From NCBI GenBank assembly GCA_021414165.1, contig JAIOPA010000147.1, positions 1-19,635 of the forward strand: 19,635 nucleotides of DNA. Direction: 5' to 3'. Below the pieces are notes generated by a model. That model was not told the DNA's origin. It did not search any database and was given only the letters and a program-made list of their open reading frames with translations. The position numbers and the translations under genes are program-made. Shown in pieces: positions 10,364-17,269 of this stretch. Each line of letters starts with the position of its first letter. The first letter of the stretch is position 1. Source of the stretch: Candidatus Eiseniibacteriota bacterium (GTDB taxonomy: Bacteria > Eisenbacteria > RBG-16-71-46).

Positions 10364-11766
10364 TCAAGCGGGCTCGAGCCAGCCCGCGCGCTCGAGCGCA
10401 TCCCACGCATCGCGCTCGCCCTGCTCGATGAGCATCCCGGCGCGCTCGGGGTCGAACGACAGCAGCGAGGCCGGCAGCGGCTCGCGTGGCTCCACCACGC
10501 AGACGCGCGCGCCGTGCCCCTCGCGGCTCCAGCCCTCGGGCAGGTGGCGCAGCTCGGTCTGCAGGTCACGCCAGTTGGCCAGCTCGAGCAACCGACCGCC
10601 CAGCTCGCCGATCGATGCGGGCGGGCGCGCCGCGGTGGCGACCCGCTCGGCGACAACAGCACCGCGAGCACGGCGTCGGAGCCGTGTGCGATGGCCACAT
10701 GCAGTGGCTGGTTCGAGAACCCGCCGGCATCCACGAAGTCGCGGCCATCGATGCGCTCGGGCTGGAACAGCCCCGGGATCGCCGACGAGGCGACCGCGGC
10801 CGAGATCATGCCCTCGGCATACGGCAGGTGCAGCACCTCGCCCAACTCGAGATGGAGCCGCTCATTGAACGCCGGGTCGTACTCGGGCCAGCTCACGAAG
10901 TGGCCCACGAGTCCGTTGTCGATCCCGAGCGCGCTCACCACCAGGGCGCTGCCCGGGCCCGCGATGGCCGTCGCATCGCCCTCGGCCACGATCCGCTCGA
11001 GGATGCGCCGGCGAGCACGGCCGCTCCACAATCCTCGGCCACTGGTCTCCGGCATGAGCCCCAATGCCAGACCGCGCATCCAGCGGCCCGCGCGCCCCGG
11101 CGTGCTCGCCACCCACGCGAGCCCGAGCAGCAGCACGAACGCAGCGCTGAATCGGTGCGGCCACGGCCAGCCCATGAACCAGACCACGGCGTGGATCGAG
11201 AGCGCGGCGGCCGCGACGCGGGCGAGTCGTGTGCGCAACACGGCAGGCTCGATCGTGTTGGGCGGCCGCCGGTCGAGGTCGCGCGCCACGCGGCGCGCAT
11301 AGATGGCCATGAGCACACCGGCCAGCGCCAGCACGATCCAGCACACGAGGTCGAACTGCGTGCTGATGAGATCCACCTTCGCGCTGCCCTTGCGCCAGAA
11401 CCAGTACGCACCCGACAGTTCGCGCGAACCCATGAGCCCGAGCACCAACTCGATCAACGCGAGCAGCGCGATCAACGCGCCCATGATGCGCAGCGACAGC
11501 GACACCCACTGCACGCCCAGCGACTCCGCGCGCGCGGTGCGCCACACCTGCTCGATGGGCCGCACATCGCGCCCGGCGGCCAGCCAGGCCACCGCATTGA
11601 TCGCGCCGATCGACACACCGGCCACCAGCGACGGCACGAGTTGGATCTGCTCGAGCACCTTGAGCACACCGATCTCGTAGGCGCCCAACGCGCCACCGCC
11701 CGACAGCACCAGCGCGATGCGCCGGAACGGCAGGTCCGCGCGCAGCCGACGCGGGGGCGTGCTCAC
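10364..11766 (-). CDS. Patatin-like phospholipase with membrane-helix insertion; apparent frameshift near 10643
   Basis: Serine acyl hydrolase of the patatin family. The N-terminus has the oxyanion-hole motif LSGGGALGAYEIGVL (21-35) and the nucleophile elbow GVSIG (S52). The catalytic Asp346 lies in VDAGGFSNQPL. Between Ser and Asp are about four hydrophobic helices (about 93-113, 137-157, 183-200, 206-221), so the Ser-Asp distance is near 294 residues, about twice that of ordinary patatins. Near 10643 the reading frame breaks. After LLSPSG the same frame gives an Arg/Ser-rich tail to 10342. The -1 frame continues naturally (IGELGGRLLELANWRD..., PASLLSFDPERAGMLIEQG) and stops at 10364. One missing base in the GGG run at 10642-10644 would explain this. 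Start GTG 11766 overlaps the zinc-ribbon gene stop (GTGA), with GAGGGA about 11 nt upstream. The substrate is unknown, and membrane phospholipid is inferred. Confidence 0.88.
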
Positions 11767-12485
11767 GCCGGCCCGGATCCCTCGGGCGGGAGCATCATGA
11801 ATCGCCCGCAGCCATCACAGGTGACCAACCCCTCGCGGCGCCGCGCGGCCTGCAGGCCCGCGGGCGACAGCGAACTGTGGCAGGCCCCGCACGCACCCTG
11901 CTCCACCGCGGCGATGGCACGGCCGGCGCGGCCGGTGCGCAGCCGCTCGTAACGCGAGCGCGACGGCGGATCGAGCTGGGCCGCGGTCGCGGTGCGCTGA
12001 GCCTCGAGCGTGGCCAGCTCGGCCTTGAGGGCAGCGGCCTCGCCATCGAGCTTGCTGTTCAGGGCCTGCGCATCGGCCGCGGCGCGCTCGAGCGCGGTGG
12101 CCTTCTCGGGGCGGGCGGCGGTGTCCTTCTCCTCGGCCTCGAGCCGCTCGAGCACCTCGGTCTCCAGCACGTCGCGCTTGGCGCGCACGGCCGAGATCTC
12201 GTGGTTCACCGCCTCGAACTGCTTCTGGTCGGTGACCGACTCCAACTGCTTCTCGAAGCGCTTCACCTGCACATCGAACGCGGCGATGTCGCCATCGAGC
12301 GTGCGGCGGCGCGCGGCGGAATCCGCGAGGCGCTTGTCGATGGCGGCCAGCGCGCTCTTGGCGGCGGCCAGCTTGCTGTCGACCAGCTTCCGCTGCTCGG
12401 GATGCTTGGCGAGCGCGGCCTCGCAGGCGACGGCCTGCTCGTCGAGGACGTGCAGGGCCCAGTGCAGCCGGAGGTCTTCCGTCAT
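11763..12485 (-). CDS. Coiled-coil protein with C-terminal C4 zinc ribbon
   Basis: A 240-residue soluble protein. Residues about 10-170 are almost continuous heptad-like helix rich in Ala, Leu, Glu, Lys and Arg, expected to form a long coiled-coil hairpin. The C-terminus has a zinc ribbon with CGAC (C199, C202) and CDGC (C223, C226). This layout matches the widespread bacterial family annotated as C4-type zinc ribbon domain proteins (zf-RING_7/DUF164). The molecular role of that family is poorly defined; nucleic-acid binding is often suggested. Start ATG 12485 has GAGGGG at 12489-12494. An ORF reading upstream to 12620 crosses tRNA-Val and is rejected. It is the first protein gene after the two tRNAs (52-nt gap), and its stop overlaps the patatin start by 4 nt. 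Confidence 0.9.
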   Translation of the reverse strand: MTEDLRLHWALHVLDEQAVACEAALAKHPEQRKLVDSKLAAAKSALAAIDKRLADSAARRRTLDGDIAAFDVQVKRFEKQLESVTDQKQFEAVNHEISAVRAKRDVLETEVLERLEAEEKDTAARPEKATALERAAADAQALNSKLDGEAAALKAELATLEAQRTATAAQLDPPSRSRYERLRTGRAGRAIAAVEQGACGACHSSLSPAGLQAARRREGLVTCDGCGRFMMLPPEGSGPA

Positions 12486-12537
12486 GAACCCCTCACGTGC
12501 GCGCGAGCTGACGCGCGGACCGCGGTGCGGAAGAAGA

Positions 12538-12613
12538 TGGTGGGCGATGAGGGACTTGAACCCCCGACCCTCTGGTTGTGATCCAGATGCTCTACCAGCT
12601 GAGCTAATCGCCC
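12538..12613 (-). tRNA. tRNA-Val (anticodon CAC), CCA encoded
   Basis: A complete 76-nt cloverleaf on the minus strand. Acceptor GGGCGAT pairs with ATCGCCC, D stem is GCTC/GAGC, and anticodon stem TCTGG/CCAGA holds loop ATCACAA (anticodon CAC, reads GUG). T stem GGGGG/CCCTC holds loop TTCAAGT, discriminator is A, and 3' CCA is encoded at 12538-12540. The body sequence is that of bacterial valine tRNAs. Confidence 0.97.
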
Positions 12614-12640
12614 ATCCCAAACCCTAGGAGTCACGGCGTG

Positions 12641-12714
12641 TGGGCCCACCTGGATTCGAACCAGGGTCTTACCGGTTATGAGCCGGCGGCTCTGGACCAC
12701 TGAGCTATGGGCCC
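12641..12714 (-). tRNA. tRNA with CAT anticodon (tRNA-Ile2 or elongator tRNA-Met), CCA not encoded
   Basis: A 74-nt cloverleaf on the minus strand. Acceptor GGGCCCA pairs with TGGGCCC, D stem is GCTC/GAGC, and anticodon stem GCCGG/CCGGT holds loop CTCATAA. T stem CCTGG/CCAGG holds loop TTCGAAT, and the discriminator is A followed by CAC, not CCA. The first pair is G-C, so it is not the initiator. The acceptor GGGCCCA with C4-G69 and C5-G68 resembles isoleucine tRNAs, which suggests the lysidine-modified tRNA-Ile2. Elongator Met remains possible. It lies 27 nt before tRNA-Val in the same direction. Confidence 0.93.
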
Positions 12715-12750
12715 AGCGCCTTGCCCCACACCTGCGACAGAAGCCGTGCG

Positions 12751-12780
12751 TTTGTAGCATCGGGCCCGAGAACCCGTCAA
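12751..12780 (-). promoter_or_regulatory. Sigma70-type promoter of the tRNA-led transcription unit
   Basis: On the minus strand, -35 TTGACG (12775-12780), an 18-nt spacer and -10 TACAAA (12751-12756). Predicted initiation is near 12744, giving a leader of about 30 nt before the tRNA 5' end at 12714. The stretch after the -10 is G+C-rich (CGCACGG), as in stable-RNA promoters that respond to ppGpp in well-studied bacteria. The spacer holds a perfect 10-bp palindrome, TCGGGCCCGA (12760-12769). Confidence 0.7.
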
Positions 12781-12813
12781 GCGAGGCCCCCCGGCAAGGC
12801 ATTCGGGCCTCGC
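12781..12813. repeat. 9-bp inverted repeat between divergent promoters (operator-like)
   Basis: GCGAGGCCC (12781-12789) and GGGCCTCGC (12805-12813), a perfect match around a 15-nt centre. It abuts the tRNA promoter -35 and reaches the expected -35 position of the lipoprotein promoter. It lies upstream of both transcripts, so a terminator role is unlikely. Confidence 0.45.
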
Positions 12814-12833
12814 GGACGGGCGGCCGGGTTGGC

Positions 12834-12839
12834 TATATT
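12834..12839 (+). promoter_or_regulatory. Probable -10 element of the lipoprotein gene
   Basis: TATATT in otherwise G+C-rich sequence, 33 nt before the ATG at 12873. The -35 hexamer is poor (around 12811-12816). This is the only A+T-rich hexamer in the 158-bp spacer (12715-12872) on this strand. Confidence 0.5.
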
Positions 12840-12872
12840 GACCGGGTCCCGACCGGAATGGGAGCCGATGTC

Positions 12873-13574
12873 ATGAACCCCTCGTCACGAGCAGCACTCC
12901 TCGCCCTCGCCGCCCTCGCCGTGTTCGCCTCCGGCTGTGGCAAGTCCAAGTCGGCCACCGCGCCCGAACCGGTCACGTCGCGCACCGTGACGATCGAACT
13001 GCGCGACAGTACGGGTGCTGCGATGAGCGGGATCATCGTGTGGACCGCGGCCGCCGACGGGCTGACGATCTTCGGTGGGGCGACCGACGCGCAAGGCCAC
13101 CGCACCATGGTCATGCCCGTGGGCGCCTCCGTCGTGGCGACGGTCAACGATATCTTCGATTCGGTCCCCGGGGCGCTGGTCGCGGGCGGCACCTTCAACG
13201 TGCCGGGCGACTCCCGGCCGGCCGCAGACACCATCATGGTGCGGTTGGTGGCCACCACGGGCAGCCTCATCACCGGTGTGGTGCATCGCCCGGGCAGCCC
13301 GGTGAGTGACTCGGGTCTGGCCGTGTCCGCTCCGGACTACCTGGCGACGGCGTTCGATATCTCGCACCCGGACGGCAAGTACTCGTTCGGCCGCATCCCG
13401 CCCGGCGATTGGCGTGTCACCTACAGCGACTTCACCGCCCGGCTCGGCGCTACGCAGGTGGTGCACGTGCCGGCCACGCCCAGCATCGTGGTCGCGGACC
13501 CGATCACCGTGGCCGCGCTCGCGCCGGGCACGCCGCTGCGTGCGCGCCCACTCACGAGGCGGTTCCTGCGCTGA
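12873..13574 (+). CDS. Putative lipoprotein with carboxypeptidase-regulatory-like beta domains
   Basis: A 233-residue secreted protein. Residues 1-21 form a lipoprotein signal peptide (positive N-terminus, ALLALAALAVFASG core) with a lipobox ending at Cys22. A short K/S/T/A/P-rich linker follows. Two beta-sandwich-like units come next. The first is about 36-95 (VTIELRDSTG...TDAQGHRTMVMPVG). The second is about 130-200 (GSLITGVVHRPG...DGKYSFGRIPPGDWRVTY) and has the look of carboxypeptidase regulatory-like or transthyretin-like domains. No catalytic motif is visible, so a cell-surface binding or structural role is the most that can be inferred. Start ATG 12873 is chosen because GGGAG (12860-12864) lies 8 nt upstream. 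An ATG at 12858 would add five residues, and longer readings enter the tRNA. It diverges from the tRNA unit and ends before a shared hairpin. Confidence 0.8.
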   Translation: MNPSSRAALLALAALAVFASGCGKSKSATAPEPVTSRTVTIELRDSTGAAMSGIIVWTAAADGLTIFGGATDAQGHRTMVMPVGASVVATVNDIFDSVPGALVAGGTFNVPGDSRPAADTIMVRLVATTGSLITGVVHRPGSPVSDSGLAVSAPDYLATAFDISHPDGKYSFGRIPPGDWRVTYSDFTARLGATQVVHVPATPSIVVADPITVAALAPGTPLRARPLTRRFLR

Positions 13575-13595
13575 ACAAGTCCGGACCCGGACGCA

Positions 13596-13635
13596 CGAAC
13601 GGCCGCGTGTCTCCCATGAGACCCGCGGCCGTTCG
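13596..13635. terminator. Bidirectional hairpin between lipoprotein gene and rpoD
   Basis: An 11-bp perfect outer stem, CGAACGGCCGC (13596-13606) with GCGGCCGTTCG (13625-13635). A 2x2 internal loop and a 5-bp inner stem, GTCTC/GAGAC, with loop CCAT follow. It sits between two converging stop codons (13574 and 13650). Only a short CTTTC follows on the plus strand and no T-run on the minus strand, so it is a strong stem with a weak tail. Confidence 0.8.
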
Positions 13636-13649
13636 CTTTCAGCAGATGG

Positions 13650-15452
13650 TTACAACAGTTCGGTGTACGCCTTGAGACGGCGGCTGCGCGTGGGATGCCG
13701 CAGCTTGCGGAGCGCCTTCGCCTCGATCTGACGGATGCGCTCGCGCGTCACGTTGAAGAACGCGCCCACCTCTTCGAGCGTGCGCTGCGCACCATCGTCG
13801 GTGAGCCCGAAGCGCAACCGGATGACCTTGGCCTCACGCGGCGTGAGCGTCTTCAGGACCTCGTTGACCTCGTCGCGCAGCATGGCCGACGACGCCGAGT
13901 GCGCGGGCGAGATGACGCTGGTGTCCTCGATGAAGTCGCCGAGATTCGAGTCGTCGTCCTCACCGATCGGACGATCGAGCGAGATCGGCTCCTGCGCGGC
14001 CTTGATGATGGCCTTGACCTTGTCGACCGGCAGCTCCAACCGCTCGGCGATCTCCTCGGGCGTGGGTTCGCGCCCCAGTTCCTGCACGAGCCGGCGCGAC
14101 ACGCGCACGACACGGTTGATGTGCTCGATCATGTGCACCGGCACGCGGATCGTGCGCGCCTGATCGGCGATCGCACGCGTGATGGCCTGACGGATCCACC
14201 ACGTCGCATAGGTGCTGAACTTATAGCCCTTGGTGTAGTCGAACTTGTCGACGGCACGCATGAGGCCCGAGTTGCCTTCCTGGATGAGATCCAGGAACTC
14301 GAGACCGCGATTCGTGTAGCGCTTGGCGATCGAGATCACCAGACGCACGTTGGCCTCGATCATCTCGCGCTTGGCCTGCGCCGTGGCGCGCTCGCCGTCG
14401 CGGATCTGGCGATAGATCTCGAGCAACTGCTCGCGCGACAACTTGGCCTCGTCCTCGAGCGACTTGATGTTCTTGCGCAGGTTCTTGAGTTCGTTCTGGA
14501 ACTCGGCGATCTGCGCCGGCTGCAGCGCGGACTCGCGGCGCACGGCGCGCAGTTCGCTGGGGCCCTTCTTGAGCCTTTTTGCGAACGTGTTCATGTCCTC
14601 GACGCCATGCCCATAGCGGCGCTCGATCTCGGACAGCTGCTCGTCGAACTCCATGGCGCGCTCGGCCAGCGCCTTGATCGGCGCCGCGAGCCCCTCGACC
14701 ATGCGCGGGTTCATCGACAGCTTGTGCATCTCCTGCTGCAGCTCGGCCTCGACCTTGGCGAACGAGCCGCGGAAGTTCGCGCGCTCCTTGTCGGCCATGC
14801 GGTCGTCCTGCTTCTCGAGCAGCTCGTTGTAACGCTTCTGCTTGGCGAACACGCGCTCGAGGATCTTGACGGCGCGCGCACGCTCCTTCTTGAGGGCCTG
14901 CTCGGTCGCGGCGGCATCATCGACCTTGATGAAGTCCTCGATCTTGAGCTGGCCTTCCTTCAGCTTCTTCATGAGGATGCGGATCTCGCGCAGCGCGGGC
15001 TCCGCGCGGAACAGCGCGCTCACCACCTGGCGTTCACCGGCCTCGATACGGCGCGCGATCTCGACCTCACCCTCGCGCGTGAGCAGCGGCACGCGGCCCA
15101 TCTCGCGCAGGTACATGCGCACCGGGTCGTCGTAACGCACAGGCGTGGGCGGCGCGGCCTTGGCGGCGGCCGACGGACGCTTGTCCTCGAGCTTGCGCAG
15201 CTTCTTGGCGCGCTCGTGGGCCTCCTCCTCGCTCGCGAACACCTCGATATGCAGGGTGTTGAGCATGGAGTGGATCTCCTCCATCTGCTCGACCTGCTTC
15301 TCGGGGTCCAGGTCGTCATCGAGGAGATAGACGATCTGATCCTCGGTGACATAGCCCTGCCGCAGCGCAAGGGACTTGATCTCGTCCATGCGACGGCGCT
15401 GCTCGACCTTCTCCTTCTCCTTCAACTGCTTCTTCGAAGCGGTGCTCGCCAT
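13650..15452 (-). CDS. rpoD: Primary RNA polymerase sigma factor (sigma70)
   Basis: A 600-residue housekeeping sigma factor. Region 1.1 (about 20-85) is acidic and helical. Region 1.2 is about 108-142 (DPVRMYLREMGRVPLLTREGE). A charged, helical non-conserved region spans about 143-345, as in group 1 sigmas. Regions 2.1-2.4 (about 362-440) include AKRYTNRGLEFLDLIQEGN and GYKFSTYATWWIRQAI (core binding, -10 recognition and melting). Region 3 is about 441-520, with a DFIEDTS 3.2 finger. Region 4 (about 535-595) ends with the helix-turn-helix NVTRERIRQIEAKALRKLRHP that reads the -35. Start ATG 15452 has GAGGAGA at 15462-15468, overlapping the dnaG stop. It follows dnaG by 14 nt and probably belongs to the same operon. 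No rpsU is present. Confidence 0.98.
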   Translation of the reverse strand: MASTASKKQLKEKEKVEQRRRMDEIKSLALRQGYVTEDQIVYLLDDDLDPEKQVEQMEEIHSMLNTLHIEVFASEEEAHERAKKLRKLEDKRPSAAAKAAPPTPVRYDDPVRMYLREMGRVPLLTREGEVEIARRIEAGERQVVSALFRAEPALREIRILMKKLKEGQLKIEDFIKVDDAAATEQALKKERARAVKILERVFAKQKRYNELLEKQDDRMADKERANFRGSFAKVEAELQQEMHKLSMNPRMVEGLAAPIKALAERAMEFDEQLSEIERRYGHGVEDMNTFAKRLKKGPSELRAVRRESALQPAQIAEFQNELKNLRKNIKSLEDEAKLSREQLLEIYRQIRDGERATAQAKREMIEANVRLVISIAKRYTNRGLEFLDLIQEGNSGLMRAVDKFDYTKGYKFSTYATWWIRQAITRAIADQARTIRVPVHMIEHINRVVRVSRRLVQELGREPTPEEIAERLELPVDKVKAIIKAAQEPISLDRPIGEDDDSNLGDFIEDTSVISPAHSASSAMLRDEVNEVLKTLTPREAKVIRLRFGLTDDGAQRTLEEVGAFFNVTRERIRQIEAKALRKLRHPTRSRRLKAYTELL

Positions 15453-15461
15453 GAAGGGCGT

Positions 15462-15468
15462 TCTCCTC
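15462..15468 (-). promoter_or_regulatory. Ribosome binding site of rpoD
   Basis: GAGGAGA on the minus strand, 9 nt before ATG 15452. It overlaps the dnaG stop codon (15467-15469), so ribosomes ending dnaG can reinitiate at rpoD. Confidence 0.7.
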
Positions 15469-17269
15469 AGACCCGGAGCCGGGCGAGTTCTTTCGCCAGC
15501 TCGTAATTCTCCTGCTGCAGTCGCATCAATTCGGCGGGATCCTTCGTCTGTCCACTGAGCAGCTTGATCGCTCGCATGCGCTTCTCGACCAGCCGCCGGC
15601 GGAGTGCCATGGCACCTCCCACCACGAGCTGCTCGTGATTCAACGTCTCGGCGTCGGTGGCTGCGATCTCGCGCGCGAGATGCGCGACGTCCGAGTCACC
15701 GTCCGGCAGCTCCACGCCATGTTCGAGCCAGTGCTCGTACAGATCGCGAGCTGCGCCTTCTGTCATGTAGTCCAACGTGATCGACGAACGCACCGAGTCC
15801 AGCAGGGCCGGCAGGTGCCAGAGTCCGATCAGGAAGTCACGATCGACGCGAGCGGCCGTCTGGCGCTCGACGCGGACCGTGGCTGCCACCGGTTGGCCAC
15901 CCTGCTCGCCGTTGGTGGCGAGACGAGCGGCACGCGCGATGACCCCCTCGGACAGACCGAACACCTGACTCGCCCGTTCGACGAGCAAGCGATGGCGGAT
16001 CGTGTCCGTGACCCCGGTGAGCAGGCGCACGACGACCTGCAGCGCTCGCTCACGGGGGTCTCCCCCCGTGGTCGTGCGCAGCACGTGTCGCTGCACGAAC
16101 TCCACGGCATCGTAGGCGGAATCCCGCACTCTACACCATCCGTCGGCCCCCGCGCGACGCACCAGGGTATCCGGGTCGTCCCCGGCCGGCAGGTCCACCA
16201 CGACCACGTCCAGACCCTCGGCCAACAGCACCGCCAGCGACCGCAGCATGGCCTGCTGGCCCGCGGCATCGCCGTCGAACGTGAGCGCCACCCCCCGGAC
16301 CATGCGCTTGAGCGCCCGGGCGTGGTCCGGGGTGAGGGCGGTCCCGGAGGCCGCCACCACGTTCTTGATCCCGGCCTGGTGCAGCGCGATGACGTCGAAG
16401 TAGCCCTCGACCACGATCATCTCGCCGTCGGCCTTGACCGCCTTGCGGGCGTGCTCGAGGCCGAACAGGAACTGGCTCTTGTGGTAGACCGTCGACTCGG
16501 GCGAGTTCAGGTACTTGGGCTGCTCGTCGCCCATGGCGCGCGCGCCGAAGCCGACCACGGCGCCGCCGGGCGCGACGAGCGGGACCATGAGCCGGTTGCG
16601 GAACCAGTCGAACGTGTTCCGGCCACCCTCCTTGCGTCCAGCGAGCCGCGCCTCGAGCAGTACCTCGTCGGAGTAGCGGCCGCGCAGCTTGGTCACGAGA
16701 TGCTCCCAGCCGGGCAGCGACAGCCCGATGCGGAACTCGCGCTGCGTCTCGCGCGTGATGCCGCGCTTCTCGAGATACGCGCGCGCGGCCGAACCCGCGT
16801 TGGGATCGCCGAGCCACTGCTCATACGCGGTGGCCGCGGCATCGAGCGCCTCGAGCAGCGGCGCGCGCTTGCCGCGCTCACCCGCACGACGCTCGGGGAT
16901 CGCGATGCCGGCGCGGCGCGACAGCAACTCGACCGCCTCCAGGAAGCCGACCTTCTCGGTCTCCATGACGAACTTGAACACGTCACCGCCGGCCTTGCAG
17001 CCGAAGCAGTGATAGAACTGGCGCTCGCCGTTCACCGAGAACGACGGCGACTTCTCCTCGTGGAACGGGCACCGGCCCATGAAGTTCCGGCCCACGCGAC
17101 GCAGCGGCACGGTCTGGCCCACGATGTCGACGATGTCGGAGGCCGTGCGCACGCGCTCGACCCAATCGTCGTTACCGCCTCCGGCACTCGAGCTGCCACC
17201 GGGGCGGCCGGGCATGCGCGAGCCGCCGCCGGAGCCATCGCTCCAGCGTCTGGGATCGCCCATGCTCAT
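15467..17269 (-). CDS. dnaG: DNA primase
   Basis: A 600-residue primase that makes RNA primers at the replication fork with the DnaB helicase. The N-terminal zinc-binding domain has ligands C67, H70, C88 and C91 (CPFH ... YHCFGC) within RNFMGRCPFHEEKSPSFSV. The polymerase core contains LVAPGGAVVGFGARAM near 231-246 and YLNSPESTVYHKS near 253. The TOPRIM site has VEGYFDVIALHQAG (E288), FDGDAAG (D332, D334) and GDDPDTLV near 363. The C-terminal about 170 residues are helical and poorly conserved, as usual for the helicase-interaction domain. Unusual is a 34-residue Gly/Ser/Arg-rich leader before the normal DnaG beginning (about residue 35). A later start at M19 is possible. ATG 17269 overlaps the mutS2 stop (ATGA), with GAGG about 7 nt upstream. 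Confidence 0.97.
   Translation of the reverse strand: MSMGDPRRWSDGSGGGSRMPGRPGGSSSAGGGNDDWVERVRTASDIVDIVGQTVPLRRVGRNFMGRCPFHEEKSPSFSVNGERQFYHCFGCKAGGDVFKFVMETEKVGFLEAVELLSRRAGIAIPERRAGERGKRAPLLEALDAAATAYEQWLGDPNAGSAARAYLEKRGITRETQREFRIGLSLPGWEHLVTKLRGRYSDEVLLEARLAGRKEGGRNTFDWFRNRLMVPLVAPGGAVVGFGARAMGDEQPKYLNSPESTVYHKSQFLFGLEHARKAVKADGEMIVVEGYFDVIALHQAGIKNVVAASGTALTPDHARALKRMVRGVALTFDGDAAGQQAMLRSLAVLLAEGLDVVVVDLPAGDDPDTLVRRAGADGWCRVRDSAYDAVEFVQRHVLRTTTGGDPRERALQVVVRLLTGVTDTIRHRLLVERASQVFGLSEGVIARAARLATNGEQGGQPVAATVRVERQTAARVDRDFLIGLWHLPALLDSVRSSITLDYMTEGAARDLYEHWLEHGVELPDGDSDVAHLAREIAATDAETLNHEQLVVGGAMALRRRLVEKRMRAIKLLSGQTKDPAELMRLQQENYELAKELARLRV

Noticed and set aside
10342..10640. Same-frame C-terminal tail of the patatin ORF
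   Set aside because: It is Arg/Ser/Cys-rich and out of character. The -1 frame carries the natural continuation, so a frameshift is preferred.
12486..12620. 45-residue N-terminal extension of the zinc-ribbon protein
   Set aside because: It reads through tRNA-Val. The ATG at 12485 with GAGGGG upstream is the better start.
12678..12872. Upstream extension of the lipoprotein ORF
   Set aside because: It enters the tRNA(CAT) gene and the promoter region. The signal peptide begins properly at 12873.
13695..15506. 603-residue plus-strand ORF opposite rpoD
   Set aside because: Leu/Asp/Arg-rich mirror of the sigma factor gene, with no domain and no promoter or ribosome site of its own.
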